DNA of 64,000 nucleotides from Aequorivita aquimaris (GTDB lineage Bacteria > Bacteroidota > Bacteroidia > Flavobacteriales > Flavobacteriaceae): assembly GCF_001573155.1 (NCBI RefSeq), contig NZ_JRWG01000001.1, positions 62,001 through 126,000 of the forward strand, in the 5' to 3' direction. This document shows positions 16,597-24,704 of this stretch, one piece after another; position 1 is the stretch's first letter; every line of letters begins with the position of its first letter. A program made the translations under genes and the position numbers. Below the pieces are notes generated by a model. That model saw only the letters and a program-made list of their open reading frames with translations, was not told the origin of the DNA and searched no databases.

Positions 16597-17916
16597 TTAT
16601 TTCTCAATTTCAGAATAAACATACATAATCTTGCCCGTTCTCGTCAAATTAATTTTATCGGCAAATATCACATGGATTTGAGAATGAGGTAATTCTTTAT
16701 TAATCTTTTTTAATATGCTTTCCAATTCACTTTCTTCGTAATCTTTGTTTTTCACTATATATAAATTTAGAACAGAAATAGATTTTTGAATTAGTTGAAA
16801 TGATTTAATCCCCTTTTTATTAAAAAATAATGTTGTGAAAAACTGTCCATCTATTTTAGTGCCGTCATTTCTATAAATCACACCTAGTGTTCGTCCAATC
16901 ACTTTTTCCATTTTTAACACCCCCCACTCCATATCATCACCTTTAACTGCACGGTCGCCAATTTTATATCTCAACAAGGGCATATAAAAATTATTAAGTG
17001 TTGTAATTACTATTTCGCCTTCTTCTCCCTTTTTCACAGGATTGTTATCATCATCCAGTATTTCCACAAAAACATTGTCAAACATCACGTACATTCCTTG
17101 CAGACCCTTAACTTCCGTTGCAATTGCAGAGACTTCTCTTGATCCATAGAAGTTATATACATAAGCAAAGTTAAATGCTTTACTAATTTCTTTGCGCATT
17201 TCAGGATACAACGGGCCTGTAGTGCAATGAATAGTCGGTTTAAAATTTATTTTAATCGAATTCTTATTGATATATTTTGCAATATCATAAAGGGAGTGTA
17301 CATAGGCCTTAATAAACAAAGGTTTTTTTTTATTAAGAATTTTTACGTAATATGCAATGATGGAATCATTTAGAACAAAGGTGTTAAGAGTAGTTTTATT
17401 ATGAATTAGAGATTTGATATTAAATTGATTGTTTGAGTTGTACATATCTCTTTCTGCACCCCATAAATCGGCAGATTTATCATAAAAATTTATACCATTT
17501 AAGTGTAAGGCATAAAAATAATTTACTGTTCCACAAATACCTTGATCTTTTGTTTGATAAAACTCTAAGGGTTCGCCGGTTGAACCACCAGAAGTATTTT
17601 TGCGCACCTTTTGCATTTTAGAATAACTATCATTAAATAACTCATTACTCTTGGTTCTAATAATATCTTTTGTAAGTACGGGGATTTTTTGAAGATCTTT
17701 ATATGAGAAATTATTTGGGTCGATTGACACATTCATATTTTTGTAATAAGGGACTTGTTCAAAAGCAGTTTTCAAAACTTTTTTTAACTTATCGAGTTGA
17801 TGTACTCTTTTAGTTTCAACATCCTGAATATTCAACTTTTTTAGTACTTGTAAAGACCAATAAATTTTAGGTGTAAATATGAATTTATAGGTAAATGAAA
17901 TTAAATTATTTATCAT
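16597..17916 (-). CDS. CapK-like / phenylacetate-CoA ligase family adenylate-forming protein
   Basis: A 439-residue ANL-superfamily protein. The phosphate-binding loop NTSGGSTGEPLEFYQT is near residue 107. NFYGSREVSAIATE corresponds to the adenine-binding motif and PLLRYKIGDRA to the hinge region. Homologues recur in capsule loci (CapK of Staphylococcus aureus), where they may activate a carboxylic acid for sugar decoration. The substrate is unknown. The gene lies 58 bp upstream of wzy and 90 bp downstream of the CapA-like gene, in the most AT-rich part of the locus. Confidence 0.8.
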   Translation of the reverse strand: MINNLISFTYKFIFTPKIYWSLQVLKKLNIQDVETKRVHQLDKLKKVLKTAFEQVPYYKNMNVSIDPNNFSYKDLQKIPVLTKDIIRTKSNELFNDSYSKMQKVRKNTSGGSTGEPLEFYQTKDQGICGTVNYFYALHLNGINFYDKSADLWGAERDMYNSNNQFNIKSLIHNKTTLNTFVLNDSIIAYYVKILNKKKPLFIKAYVHSLYDIAKYINKNSIKINFKPTIHCTTGPLYPEMRKEISKAFNFAYVYNFYGSREVSAIATEVKGLQGMYVMFDNVFVEILDDDNNPVKKGEEGEIVITTLNNFYMPLLRYKIGDRAVKGDDMEWGVLKMEKVIGRTLGVIYRNDGTKIDGQFFTTLFFNKKGIKSFQLIQKSISVLNLYIVKNKDYEESELESILKKINKELPHSQIHVIFADKINLTRTGKIMYVYSEIEK

Positions 17917-18006
17917 CGTATTTATATGGTTTTATAAATAGCACTTTTAGCCTCATAATGCTAAATCCAAAGCTCTTAAAAACTTTTTTTTGATGTACCG
18001 CTATTT

Positions 18007-19122
18007 TCATTTTTTTAGAATCTCATTTAAAAATACTTTTGAAGCATCTCTATGTGCCTCACATCTCAATAAATTAAGATAGAGAGCAGAAGCCTTTTTC
18101 TGAGGTTTGAGTATTCCAGTTTTATTCAACACCGCCTTTAAATATTTATTTTTGACAAAGGTGGAGGGAGACCAATAACTTGAGTAGGTTTTTGTTCTTT
18201 GTTTTACAAAATATTCCCACGAATTTTTAAGGGTTGCGAAATCTTGAATTTCACTACTGTACGTAGCAAATCTTTTATCTATATTCTCTTTTGCTTTACC
18301 AGATAATAAACTTAACCCAAAATTATCTTTGTTTTGAATAACTGAAAAGTGAGAAGTTGTAACTTTTCCTTCATTAATTTCAATTTCCAATACTAATCCA
18401 GTATACCAATCATTATAAGTACTTGGTTCAGTAAATAAGAAATTACCTAAACTGTAATAAATCGGTTTGCCATTATGTATTTCCCTCCCACTGATACAAT
18501 GCGTATGATGTCCTATAACCATATCAGCTCCATTATCTATATAAAAGCGATATTGCTTTTGCATTCGAGGGCTTGGCAAATTATAAAATTCATGACCTCC
18601 GTGAACAATTACAAAAACAAAATCACTTTTAGATTTTGCTTCTTGAATTTGTTTTGCATCGTCTATCAAATCCATGCCGTTTGCCCCAGCTGTAATTTCT
18701 GTAGCAGAAGCCCATTCATTCTCGGCCATATTAATGATAGCGATTTTACCTTCTGCAGATTCTATATAAAAAACTTTTGAAGCTGTTTCTTTATTTTTTC
18801 CCGCTCCTACTGTTGCTATTGAATTTTCTTGACAGAACCTTAAGGTATCCAACACTCCTTGTTGGTCATAGTCCAGTACGTGATTATTTGCTAATGTAAC
18901 TAAATCAATTTCCAAAACTTTTAAAACAGCGAGCGTACTCACTTTATTGACTTTTAAATGAGGTCCCGTTTTTATAATTTTTGAATTGCTGTTGGTTACA
19001 GGCGCTTCTAAATTCACAATATTATAATCTGAATTTTGAAATAAGCTAATTATCTCCTTATTGATATTATCAATTGGATAATCTATATTAATGACAAAAT
19101 CACCGGTTATTAAAATTTTCAT
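18007..19122 (-). CDS. CapA-family metallophosphoesterase-fold protein
   Basis: A 371-residue protein of the PGA_cap/CapA family. It has the order of metal-binding motifs of a calcineurin-like fold: ILITGDFVI at the N-terminus, NLEAPVT, TLANNHVLDY, FVIVHGGHEFY and VIGHHTHCISG. No signal peptide is evident. CapA was first described in poly-gamma-glutamate capsule synthesis, but cytoplasmic homologues occur in many polysaccharide loci with unknown roles. No CapB or CapC homologue is nearby, so a poly-glutamate capsule is not implied. It lies 4 bp after the GT2 gene. Confidence 0.82.
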   Translation of the reverse strand: MKILITGDFVINIDYPIDNINKEIISLFQNSDYNIVNLEAPVTNSNSKIIKTGPHLKVNKVSTLAVLKVLEIDLVTLANNHVLDYDQQGVLDTLRFCQENSIATVGAGKNKETASKVFYIESAEGKIAIINMAENEWASATEITAGANGMDLIDDAKQIQEAKSKSDFVFVIVHGGHEFYNLPSPRMQKQYRFYIDNGADMVIGHHTHCISGREIHNGKPIYYSLGNFLFTEPSTYNDWYTGLVLEIEINEGKVTTSHFSVIQNKDNFGLSLLSGKAKENIDKRFATYSSEIQDFATLKNSWEYFVKQRTKTYSSYWSPSTFVKNKYLKAVLNKTGILKPQKKASALYLNLLRCEAHRDASKVFLNEILKK

Positions 19123-19126
19123 ATAG

Positions 19127-19942
19127 CTAATATTTTAAGATATCTGAAAAAGATATAAAGCCTTTGTGCTTTTTCTTTAATTTAATAAAATCTTCTATTT
19201 TTCTTTGCTTTATGAATGATTTTAAAACATTTGAAATTTGCTTATTATAGTAAGCCTTTTCAGAATCAGTACTATTATCTAAGAATTGATAATTATAAAC
19301 TCTACTTTTTTCCAGTATAAATTTCAGGTCACTTCTATTTTCAGCCTCACAACGATAAATAGCTGTAATTTTCTTAGACCTTATAAAAATATATTTCCTG
19401 CCAATTCTTCCCCATAATTCTAAATCTTCTCCTCTATTTAATAAAACATTAAACCCTCCTATTTCATCAAAGATAGAATTATGGATACAAGTTACCGAGG
19501 TCCAAAAAAAATGATGTTTAATTGCTTCTTTAAAATAATCTTCAATTATAATAACTGAATTATCCTGAATCATTGGAAGAGTGTTATTACTTCTAACATA
19601 AGAAGTACAAAACACTTTATGTCGTGAATAATCACTTATCATTTCTTTAAGAGTCATTAAATGCTCCTTCTCCCACAAATCATCCGCATCCAAAAAACAA
19701 ATCCATTCGTGCTTTGCGTGTTTAATTCCTGTGTTTCTAGCAGCAGAAACACCTTGATTTTCCTGATGGATCAAACGAATTCTATCATCTTTGATTTGCT
19801 CCACGACTTCTACACTTTTATCGGTAGAACCATCATTTACAATAACAATTTCAAAATCTTTGTAAGTCTGATTTACTACAGATTTTATAGTGTTAAAAAC
19901 GCTTAATTCTTTATTATATAATGGGATTACTACGGTAAACAT
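19127..19942 (-). CDS. GT2 family glycosyltransferase
   Basis: A 271-residue GT-A enzyme. The N-terminal FTVVIPLYNKELSVFNTI and IVNDGSTDKS are the nucleotide-binding strands, and CFLDADDLW (~85-92) carries the DXD metal-binding motif. It lies 1 bp from the pyruvyl transferase and 4 bp from the CapA-like gene, so it is clearly part of the same transcript. It should add one sugar of the repeat unit at the cytoplasmic membrane. The donor is unknown. Confidence 0.88.
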   Translation of the reverse strand: MFTVVIPLYNKELSVFNTIKSVVNQTYKDFEIVIVNDGSTDKSVEVVEQIKDDRIRLIHQENQGVSAARNTGIKHAKHEWICFLDADDLWEKEHLMTLKEMISDYSRHKVFCTSYVRSNNTLPMIQDNSVIIIEDYFKEAIKHHFFWTSVTCIHNSIFDEIGGFNVLLNRGEDLELWGRIGRKYIFIRSKKITAIYRCEAENRSDLKFILEKSRVYNYQFLDNSTDSEKAYYNKQISNVLKSFIKQRKIEDFIKLKKKHKGFISFSDILKY

Positions 19943-19943
19943 T

Positions 19944-21059
19944 TTAAAAATTTATTGCAGTGAAATTTATTCTTGCCTTTTCAGTCATTTCTTTAATATG
20001 TTTTGGTTTACTATATATACTAGGATTATTTACTATCTCTACTATCTGTTCGGCTTTTTTATTTACATCAAATTCACTATTAAATAATCTATACATATTA
20101 TTATACCCTACATTATTAAGAAAATCACCACATTTTCTATGATATTCGTTTAGCATAAAAGGCACTTCTGCAAAACAAGCAAAAATTGCTGCATGCAACC
20201 TTGTTGAAACTACTAAATCACATTGCGCTATGGACTCCCAAGTTAGTTTTGTATTTTTATTGTAATAGAAAATCTCAAAATTTTTAGGCGAAGCCTTTTC
20301 AACAGTTTCTGTAGTCAGTTTTAAATCTCCATATTTAGGATTTCCATTTATTACGTAAAATCTGAAATGAAAATTACCTAATTTGTCTAATTTCTTAATT
20401 AAATCAATTAGCATAGTATTTCTTTTTATTTCCATTGAAGAATTCATTCCTACTTGATGAGATTCATAAGGACATACGCTAATACCAATTATTTTAATTT
20501 GATTATTTTTTTTTTGAAATAAATAATTATAAATCTCTGGAAGCAAGGCGGCTAAATCGAAGGCATTGATAGGATTATAGGGCAAGTCCCATTCTGAAAC
20601 AATATCGTATGAAGCTTGGTCTCTAACGGCGAGAAAATCCATATGTTTTAAATAGGATTGAATTGCTCTTTCGTTCTCGATAGATTTAAATGGACCAATC
20701 GATACACCAATTGCTCCATATTTTAAATCCTTACCATTTTTTTTTCTTTGAACCGCCTTATACCTTATGTTAGAAGGACTTAATCGGGAATGTATAGTTG
20801 AGCCACCAGCATAAATAAAAGCTTGTGTATTGCTTAATAAGCAATCTGCCTGTAAAGAATAAGTCTTTGGTATTGTCAATGGGTAACCACTGACAGGAAA
20901 CAATGTTTTAGGAAGATTCTCAGATTTTGCAAGAAATCTGTTATTTGTCTTATTCCAATATTTATTTGCACCCCAAGAAGCCACTTCTACAAAAGCATCA
21001 TCCCCTGTGTTTTGTTGTCCATAATATCCAGTAAATAATATGTCTGAATTAAATATCAT
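19944..21059 (-). CDS. Polysaccharide pyruvyl transferase family protein
   Basis: A 371-residue member of the PS_pyruv_trans family (CsaB/WcaK type). It opens with ILFTGYYGQQNTGDDAFVEV, the family's glycine-rich first loop. Other typical elements are AFIYAGGSTIHSR, GAIGVSIGPF and CDLVVSTRLHAAIFACFAEVP. These enzymes transfer pyruvate from phosphoenolpyruvate to form a ketal on a sugar, which adds negative charge to the polymer. It lies 3 bp after wzx. A pyruvylated, acidic capsule is therefore predicted. Confidence 0.87.
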   Translation of the reverse strand: MIFNSDILFTGYYGQQNTGDDAFVEVASWGANKYWNKTNNRFLAKSENLPKTLFPVSGYPLTIPKTYSLQADCLLSNTQAFIYAGGSTIHSRLSPSNIRYKAVQRKKNGKDLKYGAIGVSIGPFKSIENERAIQSYLKHMDFLAVRDQASYDIVSEWDLPYNPINAFDLAALLPEIYNYLFQKKNNQIKIIGISVCPYESHQVGMNSSMEIKRNTMLIDLIKKLDKLGNFHFRFYVINGNPKYGDLKLTTETVEKASPKNFEIFYYNKNTKLTWESIAQCDLVVSTRLHAAIFACFAEVPFMLNEYHRKCGDFLNNVGYNNMYRLFNSEFDVNKKAEQIVEIVNNPSIYSKPKHIKEMTEKARINFTAINF

Positions 21060-21062
21060 ATT

Positions 21063-22490
21063 CTATTTTCTGATTAAATTTCTAATAACTTCAATTATCT
21101 GTTTTTCAAATGATAAAACAGAAAATACATATAAGGCACCATAAATGGTGGTACCAATTAATATGTTTGCTATTAAATAGGACGTATCTGTGTAGGGCAA
21201 TACAAAAAAACAAATTATACCTACTATAATTCCTATTAGATAAAGCAAACTTATATCCTTTAACTGTTCCCAAACTTTATAATTAATCAGTCGTCCAGAA
21301 ACAATCATATTAACCATCACAAACAAATAAGAAACTACTGTTAAAGAAATCACTAAGGGCATAATGCCAAATGGTAGGGCTATAGCAATAGCAGCTACAC
21401 CAAGAATCTTTTTGATTACTTCAACTTTTAAAAACAAATCGCTCCTTCCCTTTACCTTAAGGATATTAAGATTGTAACCACTAATAGGGCGCACTATAGA
21501 AGCAATCGCTAATATTTTAAAATAAGGTACTGCAGGCATCCATTTTTCACCAAATACCAACAAGAATAAATCATCTGCTACAAGAATTAAAATAAACATT
21601 ACTGGAATTGCTACGCTCAAAACCAGTTTCATCGTTTTCTTGCAAGCATTTTTTAATTCCTTGTCGGTTTCAATTTTAGCAAACATTGGGTATGTAACTT
21701 TTCCCAATACACTACCAATTTGGTTTACTGGGAACAATCGCATTGATTCTGCTTGATAGAAAAAGCCAACTTGAGCTGGACTAAAGAATTTCCCAATTAC
21801 AATATTATAAGCATTATTATATATTCTATCCAGCAATCCCGAGAGTGTCATTTTATAACCAAAATTAAAATGATATTTTAGTTTGCTTTTATCTATGATA
21901 AAAGACGGCCTCCAATCGGTCATTAGCCAATACTGCAAACTTAAAGCTGTTACTTGTGCCAAATTCAACCAGACCAAACTCCACACCCCATAGCCCATTA
22001 AAGCTAAAGTGACTCCCGTTATAGCTCCAATTACCGTAGATGGAATTTGAAAGGTCATTTGCTTTTTAAAATTCATTTCTTTAGTGAGTTTTGCCACGTG
22101 AACTGCTGAAAAAGCATTAATCACAAACATTAGAGCAAACACCCTAACTATTTCCGTTAAAATAGCTTGATCATAAAAATCAGCAATTAATGGAGCACAA
22201 ACAAAAACAATTAAATAAACAAAAATACTTACCGATAAATTAGTCATGAAGACTGTAGAGTAATCTTTGTTATCAGCATTTTTAGTTCTTATCAAAGAAG
22301 TGGTCATCCCACCATCCATTAGCATTTGTCCAATTGAAACAAAGATGTTAATCATCGCAATTAACCCAAACATTTCTGGCATTAGTAAACGAGCCAAAAC
22401 AATTTGCACTCCAAAATTGATAATTTGCACAGAAAATTGCTGTGCAAAGGTCCATATTACGCCACTGATTGCTTGTTGCTTTAAGCTCAT
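21063..22490 (-). CDS. wzx: Wzx-type lipopolysaccharide/capsule flippase
   Basis: A 475-residue member of the MOP flippase superfamily with about 12-14 hydrophobic helices. The N-terminus LKQQAISGVIWTFAQQFSVQ and the segment VLARLLMPEMFGLIAMINIF are typical of the Polysacc_synt_3 (WzxC) group. It would flip undecaprenyl-linked repeat units to the periplasm. It is the first gene of the capsule operon, downstream of a consensus promoter at 22614-22648 and a ~120-nt leader with a hairpin. Confidence 0.9.
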   Translation of the reverse strand: MSLKQQAISGVIWTFAQQFSVQIINFGVQIVLARLLMPEMFGLIAMINIFVSIGQMLMDGGMTTSLIRTKNADNKDYSTVFMTNLSVSIFVYLIVFVCAPLIADFYDQAILTEIVRVFALMFVINAFSAVHVAKLTKEMNFKKQMTFQIPSTVIGAITGVTLALMGYGVWSLVWLNLAQVTALSLQYWLMTDWRPSFIIDKSKLKYHFNFGYKMTLSGLLDRIYNNAYNIVIGKFFSPAQVGFFYQAESMRLFPVNQIGSVLGKVTYPMFAKIETDKELKNACKKTMKLVLSVAIPVMFILILVADDLFLLVFGEKWMPAVPYFKILAIASIVRPISGYNLNILKVKGRSDLFLKVEVIKKILGVAAIAIALPFGIMPLVISLTVVSYLFVMVNMIVSGRLINYKVWEQLKDISLLYLIGIIVGIICFFVLPYTDTSYLIANILIGTTIYGALYVFSVLSFEKQIIEVIRNLIRK

Positions 22491-22540
22491 TTTAAAATAA
22501 TTAAACTAAACTTCATTCTCCCAGCTTATATTAGTGTTTC

Positions 22541-22568
22541 TTAATGACTTTCATATTGTAGTCATTAA
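22541..22568 (-). promoter_or_regulatory. Hairpin in the capsule-operon leader
   Basis: A perfect 9-bp inverted repeat TTAATGACT / AGTCATTAA with a 10-nt loop lies between the promoter and wzx. There is no T-run directly after it, so it is not an obvious intrinsic terminator. It could be a protein-binding site or an RNA pause element. Confidence 0.4.
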
Positions 22569-22613
22569 AATTTAAAACCAGTGCTATACTCGTCTCAAAA
22601 ATTTTTAAGCCCG

Positions 22614-22648
22614 CAAAGATAACTAACCGCTATCGATTAACTGCCAAA
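22614..22648 (-). promoter_or_regulatory. Bacteroidota-type promoter of the capsule operon
   Basis: On the minus strand the sequence reads TTTG, 23 nt, TATCTTTG. Both boxes match the consensus and the spacing is at the upper end of the normal range. It lies about 120 bp upstream of wzx, the first gene of the tightly packed minus-strand run. Confidence 0.6.
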
Positions 22649-22792
22649 TAAAACCGATTAGATGTTAATTGAGTGGTAAAAAATTTACTACGTAAGTATG
22701 CCAATGTCTTATACTGGAACAAATTATACAGCAGCGAATGCAAAACTAAATCTATGGCTAATCATTCAGTGATTTAAAACTTTGATTTTTCC

Positions 22793-23173
22793 CTATCGCC
22801 GTATCTCCTTAAACTGCACCGCCTTCATTTTTGCCTTCATTCTCTTATGCGGCAAAAAGGCAATCTTTAAACCTTTTATAAATTCTTTTTTAAAATCCTT
22901 TGGTGCCGCCACTCCCTTACTGCTAATGGTGGCCCGAAAAATCCCCAAATTCGGTAGGCTTACGGTTTTTCCCTCCATAAGCGTTTCCCCCATGAGATCG
23001 GCCAGATGGTATAATAGCCGCTCGCAGTCCACCGGATGCAATTTGCTGCGCTCGCTTAAGCTAGCAATTAGTACCTCCTCCTCCAGACTGCCAACTTTTA
23101 TGGCGGTCGCGTAATAGAAGTGTTCTTGTGTTTTAAGCGTGTCTTTTTTTTGGGTCAATTTAAAGGGAAACAT
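22793..23173 (-). CDS. HU-family (HU-HIG type) DNA-binding protein
   Basis: A 126-residue basic protein. It has the extended HU-like layout seen in Bacteroidota: N-terminal KTQEHFYYATAIKVGSL, a helical HU core (ILIASLSERSKLHPVDCERLLYHL, here VLIASLSE), then a strand motif VSLPNLGIFRATISSKGV. The C-terminal tail is rich in lysine (KRMKAKMKAVQF). It is expected to bind and bend DNA, possibly as a local regulator. It lies 300 bp upstream of the capsule operon in the same orientation. An unrelated-group HU protein controls capsule genes in Porphyromonas gingivalis, which makes a role here plausible but unproven. Confidence 0.78.
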   Translation of the reverse strand: MFPFKLTQKKDTLKTQEHFYYATAIKVGSLEEEVLIASLSERSKLHPVDCERLLYHLADLMGETLMEGKTVSLPNLGIFRATISSKGVAAPKDFKKEFIKGLKIAFLPHKRMKAKMKAVQFKEIRR

Positions 23174-23426
23174 ATTCTGAATTTAAGTTACGTATCCAAG
23201 ATACAAATTGTTCCAAAATGGCCTATTGCCAAATTCCCATATAACCACATTTCTCTCGAATGTAAGTTATTTAGGTGCAGCGTTCAGTGAATGACGGATT
23301 CTGGCTTTGTGGGATAAGGATTGTTAATAATCGCTTTGTGGTCTTCTGCTGATAGAATTTTGCCAATGCTGTTGTGGATGGAGTAGATAAGTTCTAACTT
23401 TATACCATAAATTTCGGTTAACAAAC

Positions 23427-23477
23427 CGGGACTTATTTTCAGAACTGCCCAGAAGAACTCGCAATTACTAGCTGCCT
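23427..23477. repeat. Duplicated 3' flank of an HU-like gene (copy 1)
   Basis: The segment begins CGGGACTTATTTTCAGAA and ends CGCAATTACTAGCTGCC. The same two blocks occur at 23834-23887, where they form the stop codon and downstream flank of the HU-like gene at 23879. Copy 1 has no HU gene attached, so it looks like the leftover end of a lost paralogue. Confidence 0.6.
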
Positions 23478-23633
23478 GATTTTTTTGGGCTTTTTCTTTT
23501 TAAGAAGGTTTTCCCTCAATGCTTCGCTTTTGAGAGCAGTTTTGACGTTTAATTAGTTGTTGACAAGTTGTTTATAAATTGTTTATTACCATAACCTGCC
23601 CATGTATGATTTCAGAAAACGGAGCGGCTTAAA

Positions 23634-23786
23634 ATGGCTTTAAAAGAGAAAAAGCAATCAAAAAATGTGGGATTTTTAAAAGTGCTTAGGGATTTTTTGG
23701 AACTGCCTATGAAATATTTTTATTCGCTTAGCGAATTTTGGGAAGGGCGTAGCAGTTTAAGAAAAAGATGTAGATGTTTTTTATAA
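23634..23786 (+). CDS. Possible small protein, 50 residues
   Basis: An ATG-started ORF of 50 codons with a basic N-terminus (MALKEKKQSKNVG), a hydrophobic/aromatic middle (FLKVLRDFLELPMKYFYSLS) and a basic, cysteine-containing end. The amino-acid pattern could be an amphipathic membrane-associated peptide. No promoter match was found next to it and no family is recognised. It may be chance. Confidence 0.22.
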   Translation: MALKEKKQSKNVGFLKVLRDFLELPMKYFYSLSEFWEGRSSLRKRCRCFL

Positions 23787-23878
23787 TGGCGCGTAGTTTT
23801 TCTAGAATTAAAATCCCGGGAAAGAACGTTCCCCGGGACTTATTTTCAGAAATGTAAAATAGAAGAATGACGCAATTA

Positions 23879-24262
23879 CTAGCTGCCCGTCATCCTATAT
23901 CTTACGGTTTTCAGGAATGTCCGGAACCGTGGTCCTGGCCTGAAGTTTACGTGTGCAGACCGTACCGCGGCCACATTCAGATCTTCCTGCACGTCCGTAC
24001 CTTCTGATCGCACGCCAATCTGGAAATTGCCCAAGGTACCCAGTTGCACTACCCTTCCCATTGCCAGTTCGTCCATCACATTGTGCTGGAGGGCATTGAG
24101 AACGGCAAGGCAATCAGCTTCCCTTACGGTACATTGGTTAGACACTAAATACGCCAACCTTTGCAGATCGGTGATGCCCTGCGAAATAGCCTGGGCATAA
24201 AATTTGGGCGGAGCGGCCACATCTTGGGGATTCTTACGCTCCATTGGCTTTAATAAAACCAT
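23879..24262 (-). CDS. HU-family (HU-HIG type) DNA-binding protein
   Basis: A 127-residue protein with the same architecture as the HU-like gene at 22793: KFYAQAISQGITDLQRLAYLVS, CTVREADCLAVLNALQHNVMDELAMG, then VVQLGTLGNFQIGVRSEG. The two are clearly diverged paralogues. The codon use is noticeably richer in G and C than the surrounding DNA, which suggests a different recent history. It is followed by a segment duplicated at 23427. It is expected to bind DNA non-specifically or at bent sites. The target is unknown. Confidence 0.78.
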   Translation of the reverse strand: MVLLKPMERKNPQDVAAPPKFYAQAISQGITDLQRLAYLVSNQCTVREADCLAVLNALQHNVMDELAMGRVVQLGTLGNFQIGVRSEGTDVQEDLNVAAVRSAHVNFRPGPRFRTFLKTVRYRMTGS

Positions 24263-24704
24263 ATAGAATTAGTATTTCGCCTTTCGGCGGTCGCCGCTTC
24301 ATTGCATTGACATCGGCAAATTAAGAAGAAATACAATTCTTTTTGAAAATAAATTTTAACACTTATCAACAAAAAAATTCTTGTTTTTTATGGTAAAAAG
24401 TGGTAATTAACGCGCGAAATATTTATTAACGAAAATTACAGGGTTTTATATTTGTAAATCAGCTACTTAACCTTTTACAATTAAAATTTGGGAAGATTAA
24501 ATGTGCATTTTTATAGATGAAGTGTGCGATCCTTTTAAAAAAAGACTGTTGAATATTTACTGGGAGACAATAATTTTTACTACCTAAAAGCTCCACAACA
24601 GTTCATGCCTATGATGAAATGTTAATAACTTGATAGCCAGCAACGCTAAAAACAGCCTATTGGCAATTTTTTTGAACAAATTTTAAAGCCGAACCAAAAA
24701 CCTT
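24263..24704. other. Intergenic region with an orphan promoter-like box
   Basis: This AT-rich 440-bp region has no gene of normal length. A plus-strand TATATTTG at 24447-24454 matches the -7 box without a TTG at the normal distance. Fifty bases on there is a 28-codon ORF (24501-24587, MCIFIDEVCDPFKKRLLNIY...) that is too short to support. It ends where the palindromic repeat array begins. Confidence 0.4.

Larger units (their letters stand above)
23174..23878. other. Low-information intergenic region between the two HU-like genes
   Basis: This 705-bp stretch holds a ~50-bp duplicated segment (23427-23477, repeated at 23834-23887) and one 50-codon ORF on the plus strand (23634-23786). Nothing else coding or structural was recognised. 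Confidence 0.5.
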
